Positions 36,401 to 46,983 are shown, numbered from the stretch's first letter. The stretch is DNA of 64,000 bases from Malachius bipustulatus (GCA_910589415.1 OU342632.1:11039507-11103506), one strand, 5' to 3'. Made by a program: numbers and translations. Notes: generated from the letters alone by a model not told the origin.

Positions 36401-38133
36401 GGCGAAATGTCAACACTGGGAAGTTTTCCACAAATATTGGGCAAGACCAAAGTACTTACTTTAAAAGTAGGTGATGGTACCCCAACGGGACGAATAATGC
36501 AATCAGATGATCCCTGGGCCGATCCCAAGGTCACGTGACCCAAACAAGAAATAGGTGTTGATGATCGATTCAAGTGCAAGCCCAAACGCTTGCGGCACCG
36601 ATCAGTAATAAAAGACGACTGACTGCCAGAGTCAATTAAAGAACGAACCACTTGATAGTTGCCCCACTTGTCTTGAACTTCAATACATGCGGTTGCTAAA
36701 AGAACCGTAGTATTGCTACGAGAACGAGAACGAACATCCTGAAAGGATGGGAGAGAAGACATGGCAACCGTGGATGCGACTGGAGGCGGCTCAACTCGAT
36801 GAGAAGCTGCTCCATCCGAATTACTAAGTTTAACGAAATGTAATAAAGAGTGGTGCCGACCTGCACACTCCTTACACGAATGAGAAGAGGGGCACTGCTT
36901 CACCAAGTGTGAAGGGCCAAAACAATTTAGGCACAAGCGCGCTGCCTTCACAGCCTCAAAACGCTTGCGCGGGTCCAACTTCAAAAAAGAACGACAATTC
37001 GAGATCGGGTGTTCTCCATTACAATGGAAGCACGACTGCTTCGATGAAGACGCACTCGACGTTGACAAAAATGCATGTGAATTCCTCGATTCCACTTTTC
37101 CACCAGACTTGACGCTACTCCGCTTACCAACGACTGCAGACGGAGATAGGTCATTCCCCAAAGATGATTCTAATGCACGACACTGTGACGACAAAAACTT
37201 GTGCAAATCCTGATATGATGGAAACTCTTCAGATGCAAATTGGAGTTCGAAACGCTTTCGAGTAGCGTTATCCAATTTCTGTAGCAACCAGTTGAACAAA
37301 GTGAAATCCCAGAGAGAGACGCCTGAGACCTGACCCAAAGCTGTAATATTTTCTGAAAAGGTATTCAACAATTCACGAAGCGATTGTGAGGAATCAGAAT
37401 CCGTTATTTTGGGAGCATTACAAATCGCCTGCCAATAACACGTCGCAAGTACTCGCTCATTCTGATACCTTTGGACAAGAGTATCGAAAGCTATCACATA
37501 ATTGTCATCTGTCAGTGGTAAATGTTTGACAAGGGTAAGAGGTTCCTTTGACAAAGTCGAAACTAAATACTGGAACTTCTCAATTGGAGCTAACGAATCA
37601 TTCGAATGAATCAAAGTCCTAAACAAATCATAATAAACCGACCACATCCTCAACGAACCATCAAAAGTAGGTATACCGATACGAGGCAATTTCACATGTG
37701 AACTTGCAGAGGGGGGTAGCGCGGGAGCACCAGACTGTCGACTATTTAACGATTCACTCGAACCATGACGTGATTTCACCACCGTATCCTGAGTCGATTC
37801 CAACGACAATTGAACCGCTCTAATCTGAAAATAAACCGAATCAACTTCGATAAGTAGTCCCGAGTATGATTTCCAAATCTCCGATGACACATCTACGACC
37901 AAAGCACTCTTATCTGCCGACTCAACCGTAATCAGGATATTTCTATCAACCTCCTGCACCTGATTGTACAAATCTGAAGCGCTGTCGCATGCAGCCAGGA
38001 CAATAAAACGCGACTTTTCATCAATGGGTGCTGAAACTACTGTCAGAATCGAGTTCAAACGAGTCAAAAACTTCGAAACAGAAGCGTTTGCTCCGACCAA
38101 AGTGTTGGACATTTTGCTAAAGAGTATCAACAA
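33448..38133 (-). CDS. BEL/Pao gag-pol polyprotein lacking RNase H
   Basis: 1561 codons without a break; M8 is an equally good start. Gag (DUF1759-like) covers about residues 150-320. CCHC knuckles follow at C368-C380 and C401-C414, with a third C/H cluster at 420-432. The aspartic protease has LIDSG with D501. Reverse transcriptase has VVFDAS at 799-804, D844 in TCDIRQMY and Y920-VDD. Integrase has H1204, H1209, C1239 and C1242 of the zinc module, then a catalytic triad D1274 (VDYGGPF), D1340 (YSDCGTNF) and E1382 (GGLWESG). The DUF5641-like C-terminus runs to residue 1561. At residues 1012-1024 the text TKSSILSDVASRG joins two motifs that normally bracket the RNase H region (SILSD.AR.FDPLG and NPAD.ASRG). 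Roughly 200-250 residues are therefore missing, in frame; the length agrees, since intact relatives usually run to about 1750-1800. Confidence 0.96.
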   Translation of the reverse strand: MLILFSKMSNTLVGANASVSKFLTRLNSILTVVSAPIDEKSRFIVLAACDSASDLYNQVQEVDRNILITVESADKSALVVDVSSEIWKSYSGLLIEVDSVYFQIRAVQLSLESTQDTVVKSRHGSSESLNSRQSGAPALPPSASSHVKLPRIGIPTFDGSLRMWSVYYDLFRTLIHSNDSLAPIEKFQYLVSTLSKEPLTLVKHLPLTDDNYVIAFDTLVQRYQNERVLATCYWQAICNAPKITDSDSSQSLRELLNTFSENITALGQVSGVSLWDFTLFNWLLQKLDNATRKRFELQFASEEFPSYQDLHKFLSSQCRALESSLGNDLSPSAVVGKRSSVKSGGKVESRNSHAFLSTSSASSSKQSCFHCNGEHPISNCRSFLKLDPRKRFEAVKAARLCLNCFGPSHLVKQCPSSHSCKECAGRHHSLLHFVKLSNSDGAASHRVEPPPVASTVAMSSLPSFQDVRSRSRSNTTVLLATACIEVQDKWGNYQVVRSLIDSGSQSSFITDRCRKRLGLHLNRSSTPISCLGHVTLGSAQGSSDCIIRPVGVPSPTFKVSTLVLPNICGKLPSVDISPSKALDNLKLADPNWYTPGSVDVLLGADIFPNIVHGGYLSGSDNCPAAMNTTFGWVLLGTISSKVAGEVQACFASVDSTLEETLKAFWRVEEVPSVEVCSNEEQEAESLFVESHYREESGRFGVLLPFKDSKELPIFNDSLNVADRRLLALERRLSRLPHIRDMYVEFMKDYLEAGHMSLVPLESESANSYYIPHHCVFKDPGVSMSSDVSSLAPVSSKIRVVFDASAKASNNLSLNDTLLIGPKLQNDITSVLLRFRENKFVFTCDIRQMYRQILVGDSHRQYQLIRWRCSEKDPIRSYKLNTVTYGVSSSPYLAIRCLLQLAQENSEKFPLASKAIRLGLYVDDLAIGANQIEETLELRNQLISLLQLGQFELRKWSANNPQLLQDLPVEHRQQQSSNFDSESDFSGKILGLQWHSATDSFSFAVKSIDSPCTKSSILSDVASRGLLPEELVGASAWWAGPEFLRLPLESWPALFPIAPTSDVELEKRNIVLFATIEISDVDVLLKRFSSLRKIQGIIARCFRFTNNCRAVNRTTGALSVSELHAALMHIVRIVQSSVFSSELEKIRSGKPCAKYLQSLSPFIDDFGILRVGGRLLHSGLAFDAKYPALLPGRHRLVELLIDQIHRGNLHPGVNTTHYLLQQNVWILSARRVIRSYLSKCNRCFRTRPLSLEPPMGNLPVARVSQLKPFSCVGVDYGGPFPIVLSRYRGVKTSKAYLCLFVCFATRAIHLEIASDLSSETFLAALRRFVARRGRCSDIYSDCGTNFVGANKELNSNLKIAAEGEGIRWHFNPPSAPHFGGLWESGVKSVKTHMARVIGGQILTYEELNTFIVQIEAVLNSRPLCPISSDPNDLSALTPGHFLTLEPLSSVPDVNLSHLKISRLSRWQLVQRMQRDFWTRWRAEYLHNFHQRSKWSKTHLFESTDIGSLVLIKDELLSPLKWALGRIVSLHPGADGVARVASVRTTRGLCKRPLVKLCPLPNQ

Positions 38134-38154
38134 AACACTAAAGCAATAAACGAA

Positions 38155-38574
38155 TAAGGGTTATTTTTTACACCTGTAAAAAATACAACGACAACGAAAT
38201 ACGAACAATAACTAAAAATAAGTACCTAACCAAGTGAAGGTTACTTATTTAAAAACGAGTTGAAAATAAATTGACTTTGAAATTCACCAAAAAACAATAC
38301 TTGAGATACCGAGTGTACCCAGTAGGTATACCGTGAATACAAAAATCAATATTTTCCCTGTAACAACGAAAAAGGGTTATTCGTTAAAAACCTGTAAAAA
38401 TACAACAACAACGAACGATGAGCAATACCAAAAATAAGTACCTAACCAAGTGAAAGTTACTTATTTAATATCGAGTTGAAAATAAATTATTGAATTCGAA
38501 TTCACCAAAAACAATACTTAAGATACCGAGTGTACCCAGTATACCGTGAATGCAAAAATCAATATTCTGCCCTG
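38155..38574. repeat. Tandem duplication in the BEL leader
   Basis: Two copies of about 205 bp, 38155-38360 and 38371-38574. They share AAGGGTTAT, AATAAGTACCTAACCAAGTG, GATACCGAGTGTACCCAGTA and AAAAATCAATATT. Small differences, for example an extra GGTA in the first copy, show the duplication predates this insertion. It lies between primer site and gag, where packaging signals are usually found. Confidence 0.88.
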
Positions 38575-38829
38575 CGAATTCAGAGAGAAAATATTTCAAC
38601 TATTACAGAGGTTTTTAAAACGAACACCTGCAACGAACGAAGAAGTGGAGTGAGGTGAGAATGGAGTAAAATTAGTGGAATGGGTGAAAATGCCGTCTGG
38701 CGTCCTTTGGATCGACTATTTCGAATCCTTTGACCTACAAACAGGCTACCTTAACACAGTGAGTGAGAAACTAATTTCAAACAAATGATGCAACCAATTA
38801 ATGAACTATATTTCCACGAGCTTTCCTAT

Positions 38830-38847
38830 CCGACTACGGAGGGACCA
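38830..38847 (-). other. BEL primer-binding site
   Basis: The minus strand reads TGGTCCCTCCGTAGTCGG, six A/T bases inside the 5' LTR. The complement ends in ACCA, so it can pair with a tRNA 3' end including CCA. I cannot name the tRNA with confidence. Confidence 0.65.
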
Positions 38848-38853
38848 AAAAAA

Positions 38854-39420
38854 TGTTAACTCCGCGTCAAAGAGCAACACGAAATATTAACGACGCGATT
38901 CGATCCTGAAAGGGGGCTAAATTAATGCGGCTCGATGCCGCGATGGTAATACCGAATCGCCACGGATGACAGGATCAAAATTTAGGGAAGGACCAGGCTG
39001 TAATTGCCAATGATTGACAGGAACACAATTAATTAATAATTATCGAAATTACTGACCTTGTGTCTTGTCCGACTAAAGGGGCACTTGTTTTAATTTGCGA
39101 GATGTTGTAACTATTATTATTGTTCACTTGCTCCACTATGTAGGTACCCACGATTGTTCCACTACTTTATACCGCTTCCTTATTTCATTAAAGAACTAGG
39201 TATCCCGTTCTCGTAACACCAGCATCGACGAATCTGGTACGAACGGCACTCTTGGTCGAGCTCTCTCCTCTCTCGATGTTAAACCTCGACTCTCCTTTAT
39301 GTGTGGTCCTGTCCGGTCAGGTGTCCTTTTCCTTCGTCCCGATGTGTAAAGGGATAGGAAGGGGTAGGAAACGGTGGTGTCTTAGAGAATACGAATCGAT
39401 TATTCACCAAGGACGTAACA
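38854..39420 (-). repeat. BEL element 5' LTR (567 bp)
   Basis: It begins and ends as the other LTR and starts the transcript on the minus strand. The only base that differs from its partner is 39204. Confidence 0.95.
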
Positions 39421-39425
39421 ACTCG
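39421..39425. repeat. Target-site duplication of the BEL element, right
   Basis: ACTCG, identical to 32733-32737. Confidence 0.92.
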
Positions 39426-39519
39426 AGTAGAAACTGTGTAGTTAGGATCTGGGGGCTATTCCGCTTGCATGTGATAGCACCGACGGTGTTGATGGTATTC
39501 CGTAACTATTTTTGTCTAG

Positions 39520-41690
39520 AAAAAACCTTCTTTGCTTGGTCTATAACTCTTGGGCATTTTTTTTTAATCCAACTTTGTCTCGTTTTTCAATTTCTTTCTC
39601 TTTCTTATACATTTTGGAAGCTTTATTAAGCAGAGCATCATATATTTTTCCTGAAGTTGACATACACATCGTTCTCTCTTTATCTTTATATGTAACTACC
39701 GAAAAACTATTAGTTGGATAAAATTAAGTGTAATTTTTATTAAATTTAATTAAATTCTGACAATTAATGGAATTTTAATAATTTAAAAAATTTTAGTCCA
39801 AATTTTTAGTTCTGCATTCCTTCCTGTTTACTTTTAAATTTCTAGCTGTCTTATAATTTAGATTATTTCGACTCTAAAGAAAGAAAAAAACAATTTTCGA
39901 AATATAAGTCAGTACCTAGAAAAAGATCAAACTGTTACAAAAATTGTCCAACTTGAAGTGACCGATTACCCTTCATTGTATTCAACTATAATCTTCTCCT
40001 TTATATTTCCTTTGGATTATTCCAATATTTAATTGCATTTTTTTTTTGTATAGACATAGTATATGATGAAAAATGCATGCCGGATCTTATTTCTTTACTT
40101 TTTTTCTAATTAAATTCAAACCTTTTGGTCTAAAAAATACAAGAATAAGATACAAATAAATCCAAAATAAATTATTGCGTTATAACGACCTCGATTACGA
40201 ACATTTTTAGTTTAAACAAAAATCAGTTCTTAGTAAACAGATCTAATTTTTCAACCGAAGATTAAGGAAACAAAAAATTCTAAGCCTGAATTCCTTGCAC
40301 CAGGAAGATATTCTCATACACATTAAGAATTGCGAGCCAAATTATAAAACATTATTGTTACTTGTGCAATTACATTAGCACGTATGCATTAATTTCTTAT
40401 AAAAACATTGCTACGTTTCTCCAGTAAGAGAAAGCTGTTTTTGTTATATCACGATAAATATTTTGATGCACTCCTGCTTTTATACATATTATAATTATCA
40501 GGTGCATTTACTTGAAATAATTGGGGATTTTTCACTCTCTACACTCTAAATGTATCAAGGAAGTCAATCTTCGTTCAAGCTGTACGAACAGAAAAAGGAA
40601 CATTAAACGCTTGGTATGGTTATTTTGAAGGTAAGTAAAATTGAAAAACTCCTAAATCGTTCAACTAAGTGCATTTTTCAAGAATTCCAAAGGCTTTCGG
40701 TGCGAACGCAAATATTTTTATTGCCTACCTGATCTATAAAAGAGGTACTTAATTTAGCTCTTGAATTTCTATTTTTGCGTTCATACCATCGAGCGGTCAT
40801 CATGATGGTTCCAATTCCAGCGAGAACCGAAGACCGAAGTTGTATTAGAAATGTGAAGATAGAGGCGCAGCTAGGTAATTTGTACACAATATACATTGTG
40901 GAAATTAATCTCTGGTCACGAAGTATAGTTACAGCAGAATGAGACTAATAACAAAGTGGGCAAGCAGACTACCTATATTAGCTCCAAGTTGAATACAAGG
41001 TAGTGTCTATTAATAATCAAAATGATGCACGTTACAAAGAACACGTCGTTCACGGCCCCGTATATTGGTGATTGAAACAGTAACAGTATGAAGAGAAACA
41101 GGCCGCTGTCTGGATGGATACGTCGCTTGGTTGCCAAAACGTACAAAACATGTTATTTTAATTTTTTTCTATTTTATAAAAAAAAAAATAATCAAAAATT
41201 TTCAATTTTTAAAGCTCATTTATTGAAATTAATGAATATGTTTGATAAAACAACAGCCCTAAAATAAATATAGACATAAAAAGGGTGTAAATAATAGGTA
41301 ATAAGGTAATTAAATTTATTTATTTTTCTAAAAGATCATTAAAATTATGAAAAATTTACAAGACATCTTTTTTATTTAGAATAAATGAGGCGATCCAAAA
41401 TGCATTTTAAAATAAAGGTACAACTGTAAAAAAAAGTTATGTACGAAAAAGTTCTAGGGGCACGTTCTGCCTCTTCTACCTCTTAAAACGGTAGGTTAAA
41501 AAAATAACGAATACTGCACTGACTGTATTCTCAATAGCAAAATACGCCTACTTTATTTCATTTGTCTGAATGCCATGCTTCGTATTTGAGGAAAAAAAAT
41601 TAAGAACTATGAAGAACTATTTTCATTTGAAAAAATTTGGAATCATCCCCAAATTTTTAGCCCTTATTCATTTACCACCCTTTAAACAAA
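39520..41690. other. AT-rich non-coding stretch
   Basis: No gene or bounded repeat recognised. 41040-41120 is a GC-richer patch without a recognisable frame. Confidence 0.4.
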
Positions 41691-41703
41691 GTATTGTATT
41701 TGT
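41691..41703. repeat. LINE target-site duplication, left copy
   Basis: TTTAAACAAAGTA, repeated exactly at 42174-42186. Confidence 0.88.
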
Positions 41704-42173
41704 ATTTGTATTTGTATTTTTGAGGGTGATCAAGTTACTGCGACCTAAAAGATCTATTGTATCCCCTCTACTGTGCTTCGCCTGGTGTGGAATCCCTTTA
41801 GTGAAGCACCCTCTCCAAGTCCGTTTCCTTGAGAAACTTCAGGATTTTGAGAGGATCAAGGTCGGGTAAATTCCCGGCCTCTAGCTGGTGGTGGCCCAGA
41901 ACATTACTTCTTTTGAGTTCTATCGCATCGCAGTTGAGCAGCAGGTGACGTGGTAGTGTCTCGTCTTCTTTCCCGCAGAATCTGCAGACGCCATTTTCTT
42001 CTATGTCTAACTTCCTCAGGTGTTCCTTGAGCTTGCAATGTCCCGTTAGGAATCCCGTCAGTGTTCTGAGACGTTCCTTGCTGAGGTTGAAAAGTATCTC
42101 CGACCTCTCTCGGTTAAAATTCCCGAGAAGTTCTTTGGTTTGTCTCAAACCCGAGAGGTTCCTCCAATAGGTT
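41704..42173 (-). mobile_element. 5'-truncated LINE with ORF2 C-terminus
   Basis: A 470-bp minus-strand copy between 13-bp target duplications. It enters ORF2 near its end (YWRNLSGLRQTKELLG, then LTGHCKLKEHLRKL) and reads without a break through the terminal zinc-finger-like motif (C-x2-C in VCRFC, then RHLLLNC) to a stop at 41798. About 90 bp of 3' untranslated sequence follows, ending in an (ATACAA)n tail, seen on the plus strand as TTGTATTTGTATTTGTATTT. A perfect duplication, an intact partial frame and a simple-sequence tail indicate a fairly recent target-primed insertion by a Jockey/R1-like element. Confidence 0.92.
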
Positions 42174-42186
42174 TTTAAACAAAGTA
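42174..42186. repeat. LINE target-site duplication, right copy
   Basis: TTTAAACAAAGTA, identical to 41691-41703, marking the 5' end of the truncated element. Confidence 0.88.
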
Positions 42187-45100
42187 ATACATACTTTAGT
42201 TGTTAGATGGCTATCGGTAGCCTTTTAATAATGGAGAAATAGCCTAATGACTAGAGAAGTATGATTTTTGCTGCAAGACCCTGGCAAAAGATCTCAATTA
42301 TTGATTCATTGAATCTTAAAAAAAAAGAAGAAGCTATACTTTTACTATTAATATCTATGCAAACTTTTGCACAATACCTGGAGGCACGCCAAGACGTGAA
42401 TTATGAACGAAGGCAGTCACTAATATAACGAGTTCATCAAATCATGAACGATCATATTTTGCAGCGAAGAAAGGTGGTACAAGATACTTTGAACATCTTC
42501 TAGGAATCAAGCATACTACGAAAAAAATTCTGATAAGAGATGACCTAGTATAACCAAATATAAAATATGACAAAAAAGACTCATTACTCAGAAAACTTAA
42601 CTGACGTTAAAGGGGCTTACACGATGGTAAAGACGAGTTACTAAAAATTATAAAAAAAGACAGCCGGGAAACAGAAAATCGATACACTTACTCGACTGGA
42701 ACGAGTCACCAAAATATAAGAAAATTTATCTATACTCATAGATACGAATTAAGAGTTACTAAGCTGCAGCAGAACTTCGTTTTAGTAACTCGTACGAATT
42801 ACAAGCATCGTGCATTGTGTGAAGCTCGAGGTAAACTTCCTCTATCTAGTTTGACGATACTTATATAGTTTGACTCCTCGGAATAAAAAAAGCAGATAAT
42901 AAAATGCATGAAGAAATAAATTCAAGAATAAACCACAATCTGGCAACCCTGGCAATAACGCTCTGCTATAGACGGACTTATCAAGACGAATAATAATATG
43001 AAGGTTGATTTACAGGTTTGTATTTAGTGGAGATGAAACTGAAGAGATGAGGCTTACTTAATTTTACTCAATTACACCTTGCAAAAGGTATTATATTTAA
43101 TAGCATGCCTATTACACCGTATAACAACGCTGGTGATGCATGAGAACGACAATTTGTCATATAGAATTTGCAAGCAGATAATCCTAAAAATGTCTTCTCT
43201 TGGGTGACGATTTCTGGATATCAAAAAAATGAGTCATTCCTTTATAGGAGATCTACAAAGGAGCTCAAAATCAACCTATTAATCTTTATTAAGTTTTATA
43301 CACAGGGTTTCTTGACGTAAGTAAATTTTTCTTTACAAATAACCTCGCTCATTTATGAAAATAAACAATGTTGAGATCAGTCATGAAAGATGCACTTATT
43401 TTACCTTAAAATTTTAAAAACTCTTCTTTTATACAAAGATGGGGTATCATAATCTACTTTCTCGCAGTTATTGAATAAATCGTTCATTATTCTGCTGATT
43501 TCAGTTACATAAACAAGTAGATGTCTCATGCCGTAAGATAAATAGAAGTACATTCACGCATGGAAGTCAATCACAGCTCAGCCTGTAAAATAATAAGAGA
43601 AAAATCACCAGTTATAGCTAATCACAACTCCGCAGATACAAGAAATCACCAGTATGAAGTACTGGCCACAACACTGGTCATATAAGATGACAACGATATA
43701 CGAACACCTTCTAAATAGTGAACGAAATAGCACTAGGCGCCGAGTATGTGTGCAGGTTAGCACCCATAGCTGGCCAGAGTGCCGAGCGCCAGAACAACAA
43801 CAGGTATTATAAAAGCTGTGTAGGTATGCTGATTTTTGCATAAAATCTCAGAGAAAATAGCGTTTTCATCTCGCGGAGAATGGCCATTATTCACTTGAAC
43901 GTTCCCACACTAGAACTTCAATGACTTCTGTTGAAAGCTTCGTCCTCGTGAATAATATCCATCATTATACGTTCGTTAAAAAATATATCATTATATGTAT
44001 TTACTAATAATTTAAAAAACTCGTACGCCACTGATCAAAATGGAAACAAAACTACGAACATGATAAATGAATACAAAACATGCTCGATTTATGTATGCCC
44101 AAAGGTACCTCCCAAAAGATTTTGATCGCTTTTTCCATGCTACTTCCAATAAAGTAACTAGGCACACAAGTTGTTACCATGCCTTATAAGCTCAAGACTA
44201 TAACCATTTCCATAAAATTTATTTCAGAGTCTGATTCACACTATAAATAACAGTGAAAGTTTAGCTCAAAGACCGTATACTAACATTTCACGTACAGCTA
44301 ATACGCATAGTTAACGCTATAAATTAATTTTCTCGGCAAAAAGATTGATTAGACAAAATAATGTAATAAAGTAAAACCTTCTTTCATGCAACGAATAATA
44401 TTAAAAAAAAGTGCTTTGAATTTTGCAGATATAATGCCACATCACTGCAAAATTTTTACCAATTAATTAATATGCACAATAATACCTAATGGAGAAACCG
44501 GGTAATAATGCATTAAACAGGCATTGTAAACAGGCCGAGTGGAATATGTACTTTTTGTTTAGTCTATATGAGGTAGGTACTTATATGTATATTTTTAAAT
44601 CGCTTCTCCGAGATAATGTTTTTAATGATTTTGTGCAGGGAAATGACCTAAAATGAACCGAGGTCAGATTAAAATTAGAAAAAAATACTTTGAAATTACA
44701 AAACCGATCAAAGCTTTCTTCACGAAATCCAGTCGATAGTCTAAAAACAATCAAATAGATTTTTAACATCCAGAAAAAAGTCTGGTTTTTAGGATTTTCC
44801 AAGAAACCGAGAGTTTTTTGTACGAGAAACTAGTGTTATAGACGGCGTGAAGAGACGTTACAAGAAAAATACAATCGCTTGTCTCTGAAGAGACATTACG
44901 TGACGGTCCTTTGGGTCATCAAAATCAGGATTACATGTTTCCCTCAAATTGTCAAATCTTCGGCCACACAGAACAATAGCCTGTTTAAAGATTCACTCCG
45001 CACTGTCTGTCTGATTGTATGTAAATCAGCAGGATAATTAAATTACTGTACAATTATAAATCTAAGTGTAAATAATAGATACTTATATCTCCACAAGTTG

Positions 45101-46500
45101 TTCAACGAAAATGCCATGTACTTCTAGCTCAGTATTTCCCTATTTACATAAATCGGAATTATTTACGCTACGTTCATCATTAAGCCGTACGTGTTCTCAT
45201 TCAATCTAAAGAGTGCCACGTTGAGGTGGTTTTGTTTTATCGCAAAATAATAGACCACCATTGTTTATAAGACTGTCGATTTTTTACAGGTGGTCTTGTT
45301 TCCGTTTTATATCTTTCAATTACACCTGAAAGGAATCAGGTGTGTTTGTGTGTGTGCATGTGTGCATGTGTGGTGATGTAATTATTATTCAAACCTGAAA
45401 CTGAAGATGTTATTTTTAAGCTCGTCAGATATCAGATCTCAAAAGCGTTTTATCGCACTTAGGTATAGGACTTACGACTGAGGAGTGAGAACCAGCAGCA
45501 ATTCAGTTCTTCTATATATGTCTATACTCTTATGAATTTTGTAATTTTTACGTTTTGAAGACGTAAGTAAGTAAAATATAAATAATTTATAATATAAAAC
45601 AATTATTATTAAACATGTGAAGGCATAATAATAATAAATAAAAAAAAAACTATTGCGTTTTAAATATAAAATTTATTTAGCACGCAACATATTATAACAT
45701 AAATGCAAATAGGTTTTTAATGATAATTATTTTTAATAAACATAGTAGTAGGTGCTCTTACATTGTTGCTTTCTTGATCTATATGCGAAAAATGCGTGAG
45801 AATTGTTTTATTTACCATTTACTAAGACCAAATTACATAGTAGTAGGCATAGTAGGATATATCTTGTTTGTCTAGTATAAACATCATTTGTTCTAGCATT
45901 AATACGAATTAAATGGTACCGTTGGCTAGATATTAAAGTCATTAAAAATCCTTTCTATTGTTTCTAGCGAGGTATAATTTGATGAAAAACTGGGTGAAAG
46001 ACAAAGGTTTCCTAAAAATGAAAACAGCGAATTCAAATAAAAATAAAGTCACATATACATGATATTATATACTACTTGGCCAATAAATTTATTCAAATCA
46101 TGTATTAAAACAGTAAAAGTAAGGATTTAAAATGTATTAAACATTACTTCTGTGAATAAAATACTAAAAAGTTACCCAGCATTGGGCAGTGAATTTAAAA
46201 TGCTGCACAAAATATCAGTTGGCCAGGTGACAAAGTTCGGTATAACATCTCCTTTGTTGGTATGTCTACAGAAACAAAATGTCTACACAAAACTTGTATG
46301 TCGAGTTATATACCCTCCTAACAGCTTTTAAATAGGGTTGAATATTATGAGATCAATCTTATTATGATTATAAAATTTAGCTCGGAATGAAATTTATTAA
46401 AAAAAAATCATGAAACAACCCCAAATTTAGTCCAGAAAAAACTCATTGTTTTTTGTAACGCCATGAAAAAGTAAAACTTTTTCCAGGGTTGGGCTTACCG
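42187..46500. other. AT-rich non-coding stretch
   Basis: No gene recognised. 45324-45345 contains ACACCTGA..TCAGGTGT, a perfect 8-bp inverted repeat with two E-boxes, running into a (TG)n-rich microsatellite. CACCACC/GGTGGT words at 45226-45296 are also inverted. 43735-43800 is a GC-richer patch without a recognisable frame. Confidence 0.4.
45340..45374. repeat. TG-rich microsatellite
   Basis: An interrupted run of TG and GTGTGCATG units. Confidence 0.8.
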
Positions 46501-46504
46501 TATA

Positions 46505-46735
46505 AAATATTGATCATTGCCTTGGAAACGAAAATTATGGGTATACTATCTAACCGGATCTATTCACGTGTTCAAGGCAGGGTTGCCACTTTTTATTTTT
46601 ACAAAAATGATCATATCTTTGGAAAAAAAACTCAACTTAAGCACTGCATAATGAAACTACAACTCTTTAAAAAGTGAAGTTCTGAAGTTTATCACAGCAT
46701 GCTCCGACGAGTGCATGAGTTATTGGTCAGCCTGT
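46505..46735 (-). repeat. Dispersed repeat, copy B
   Basis: Inverted copy of 1715-1925, with diverged but continuous similarity over about 200 bases. The plus-strand frame at 46489-46677 lies inside it and is not a gene. Confidence 0.7.
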
Positions 46736-46983
46736 ATAAATATAAAGCTCGATTCTCAGTCTCGCTCTGCTTGTCTGTGTCGTCTATTCTACTACTTATT
46801 TGGCATACTTGAAGCTGGGTAATGAGTACATAGTTAAGACCGACGCTCCTTTCTTAAAAGTAAATGCTGCCGTCGTGCAGGTAGTTCTGTCAACTATCGT
46901 TAGATGTCGCGACGTTCTTTGAGTCCCTTGGATCCGAGTAACGATTTAGATAAGTAACTAGTCGGTGCAGTCGGCAATAAATA
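46735..46983 (+). promoter_or_regulatory. TATA, initiator and polyA signal cluster (LTR-like)
   Basis: TATAAATATAAA starts at 46735. TCAGT, an arthropod initiator match, follows at 46756-46760. AATAAA occurs at 46978-46983. This spacing is that of a retroelement LTR or a very short transcription unit. I found no paired LTR, and the TATA-to-initiator distance (about 23) is shorter than usual. Confidence 0.3.

Larger units (their letters stand above)
32738..39420 (-). mobile_element. BEL/Pao LTR retrotransposon, young, RNase H-deleted
   Basis: A 6683-bp element lies on the minus strand, inserted in the palindrome. Its two 567-bp LTRs begin TGTTA and end GTAACA, differ at a single base (33088 A against 39204 C) and are flanked by ACTCG. 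In element order it has the 5' LTR (38854-39420), a primer site, a 720-bp leader, one gag-pol frame (33448-38133) and the 3' LTR (32738-33304). Between the frame's stop and the 3' LTR is a stretch rich in GTTTC/GTTTT units. GGTGGGCGGTA directly before the 3' LTR is a poor but possible polypurine tract. Near-identical LTRs and an intact frame mean a recent insertion. The polyprotein lacks RNase H, so autonomy is doubtful. Confidence 0.95.
32181..39519. repeat. Right arm of the palindrome, split by the BEL element
   Basis: The arm occupies 32181-32737 and resumes at 39421-39519; the intervening sequence is the BEL/Pao insertion and its target duplication. Joining across the insertion restores ACTCGAG, which matches ACTCGAG at 31612-31618 in the left arm. 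Relative to the left arm, the distal part carries about 28 extra bases around 39464-39492. Both arms carry an ATG in similar context (MSEN then diverging), pointing at the centre, but neither frame is long. Confidence 0.82.

Noticed and set aside
33473..38149. Many plus-strand frames of 60-104 codons
   Set aside because: They are antisense shadows of the 1561-codon BEL polyprotein.
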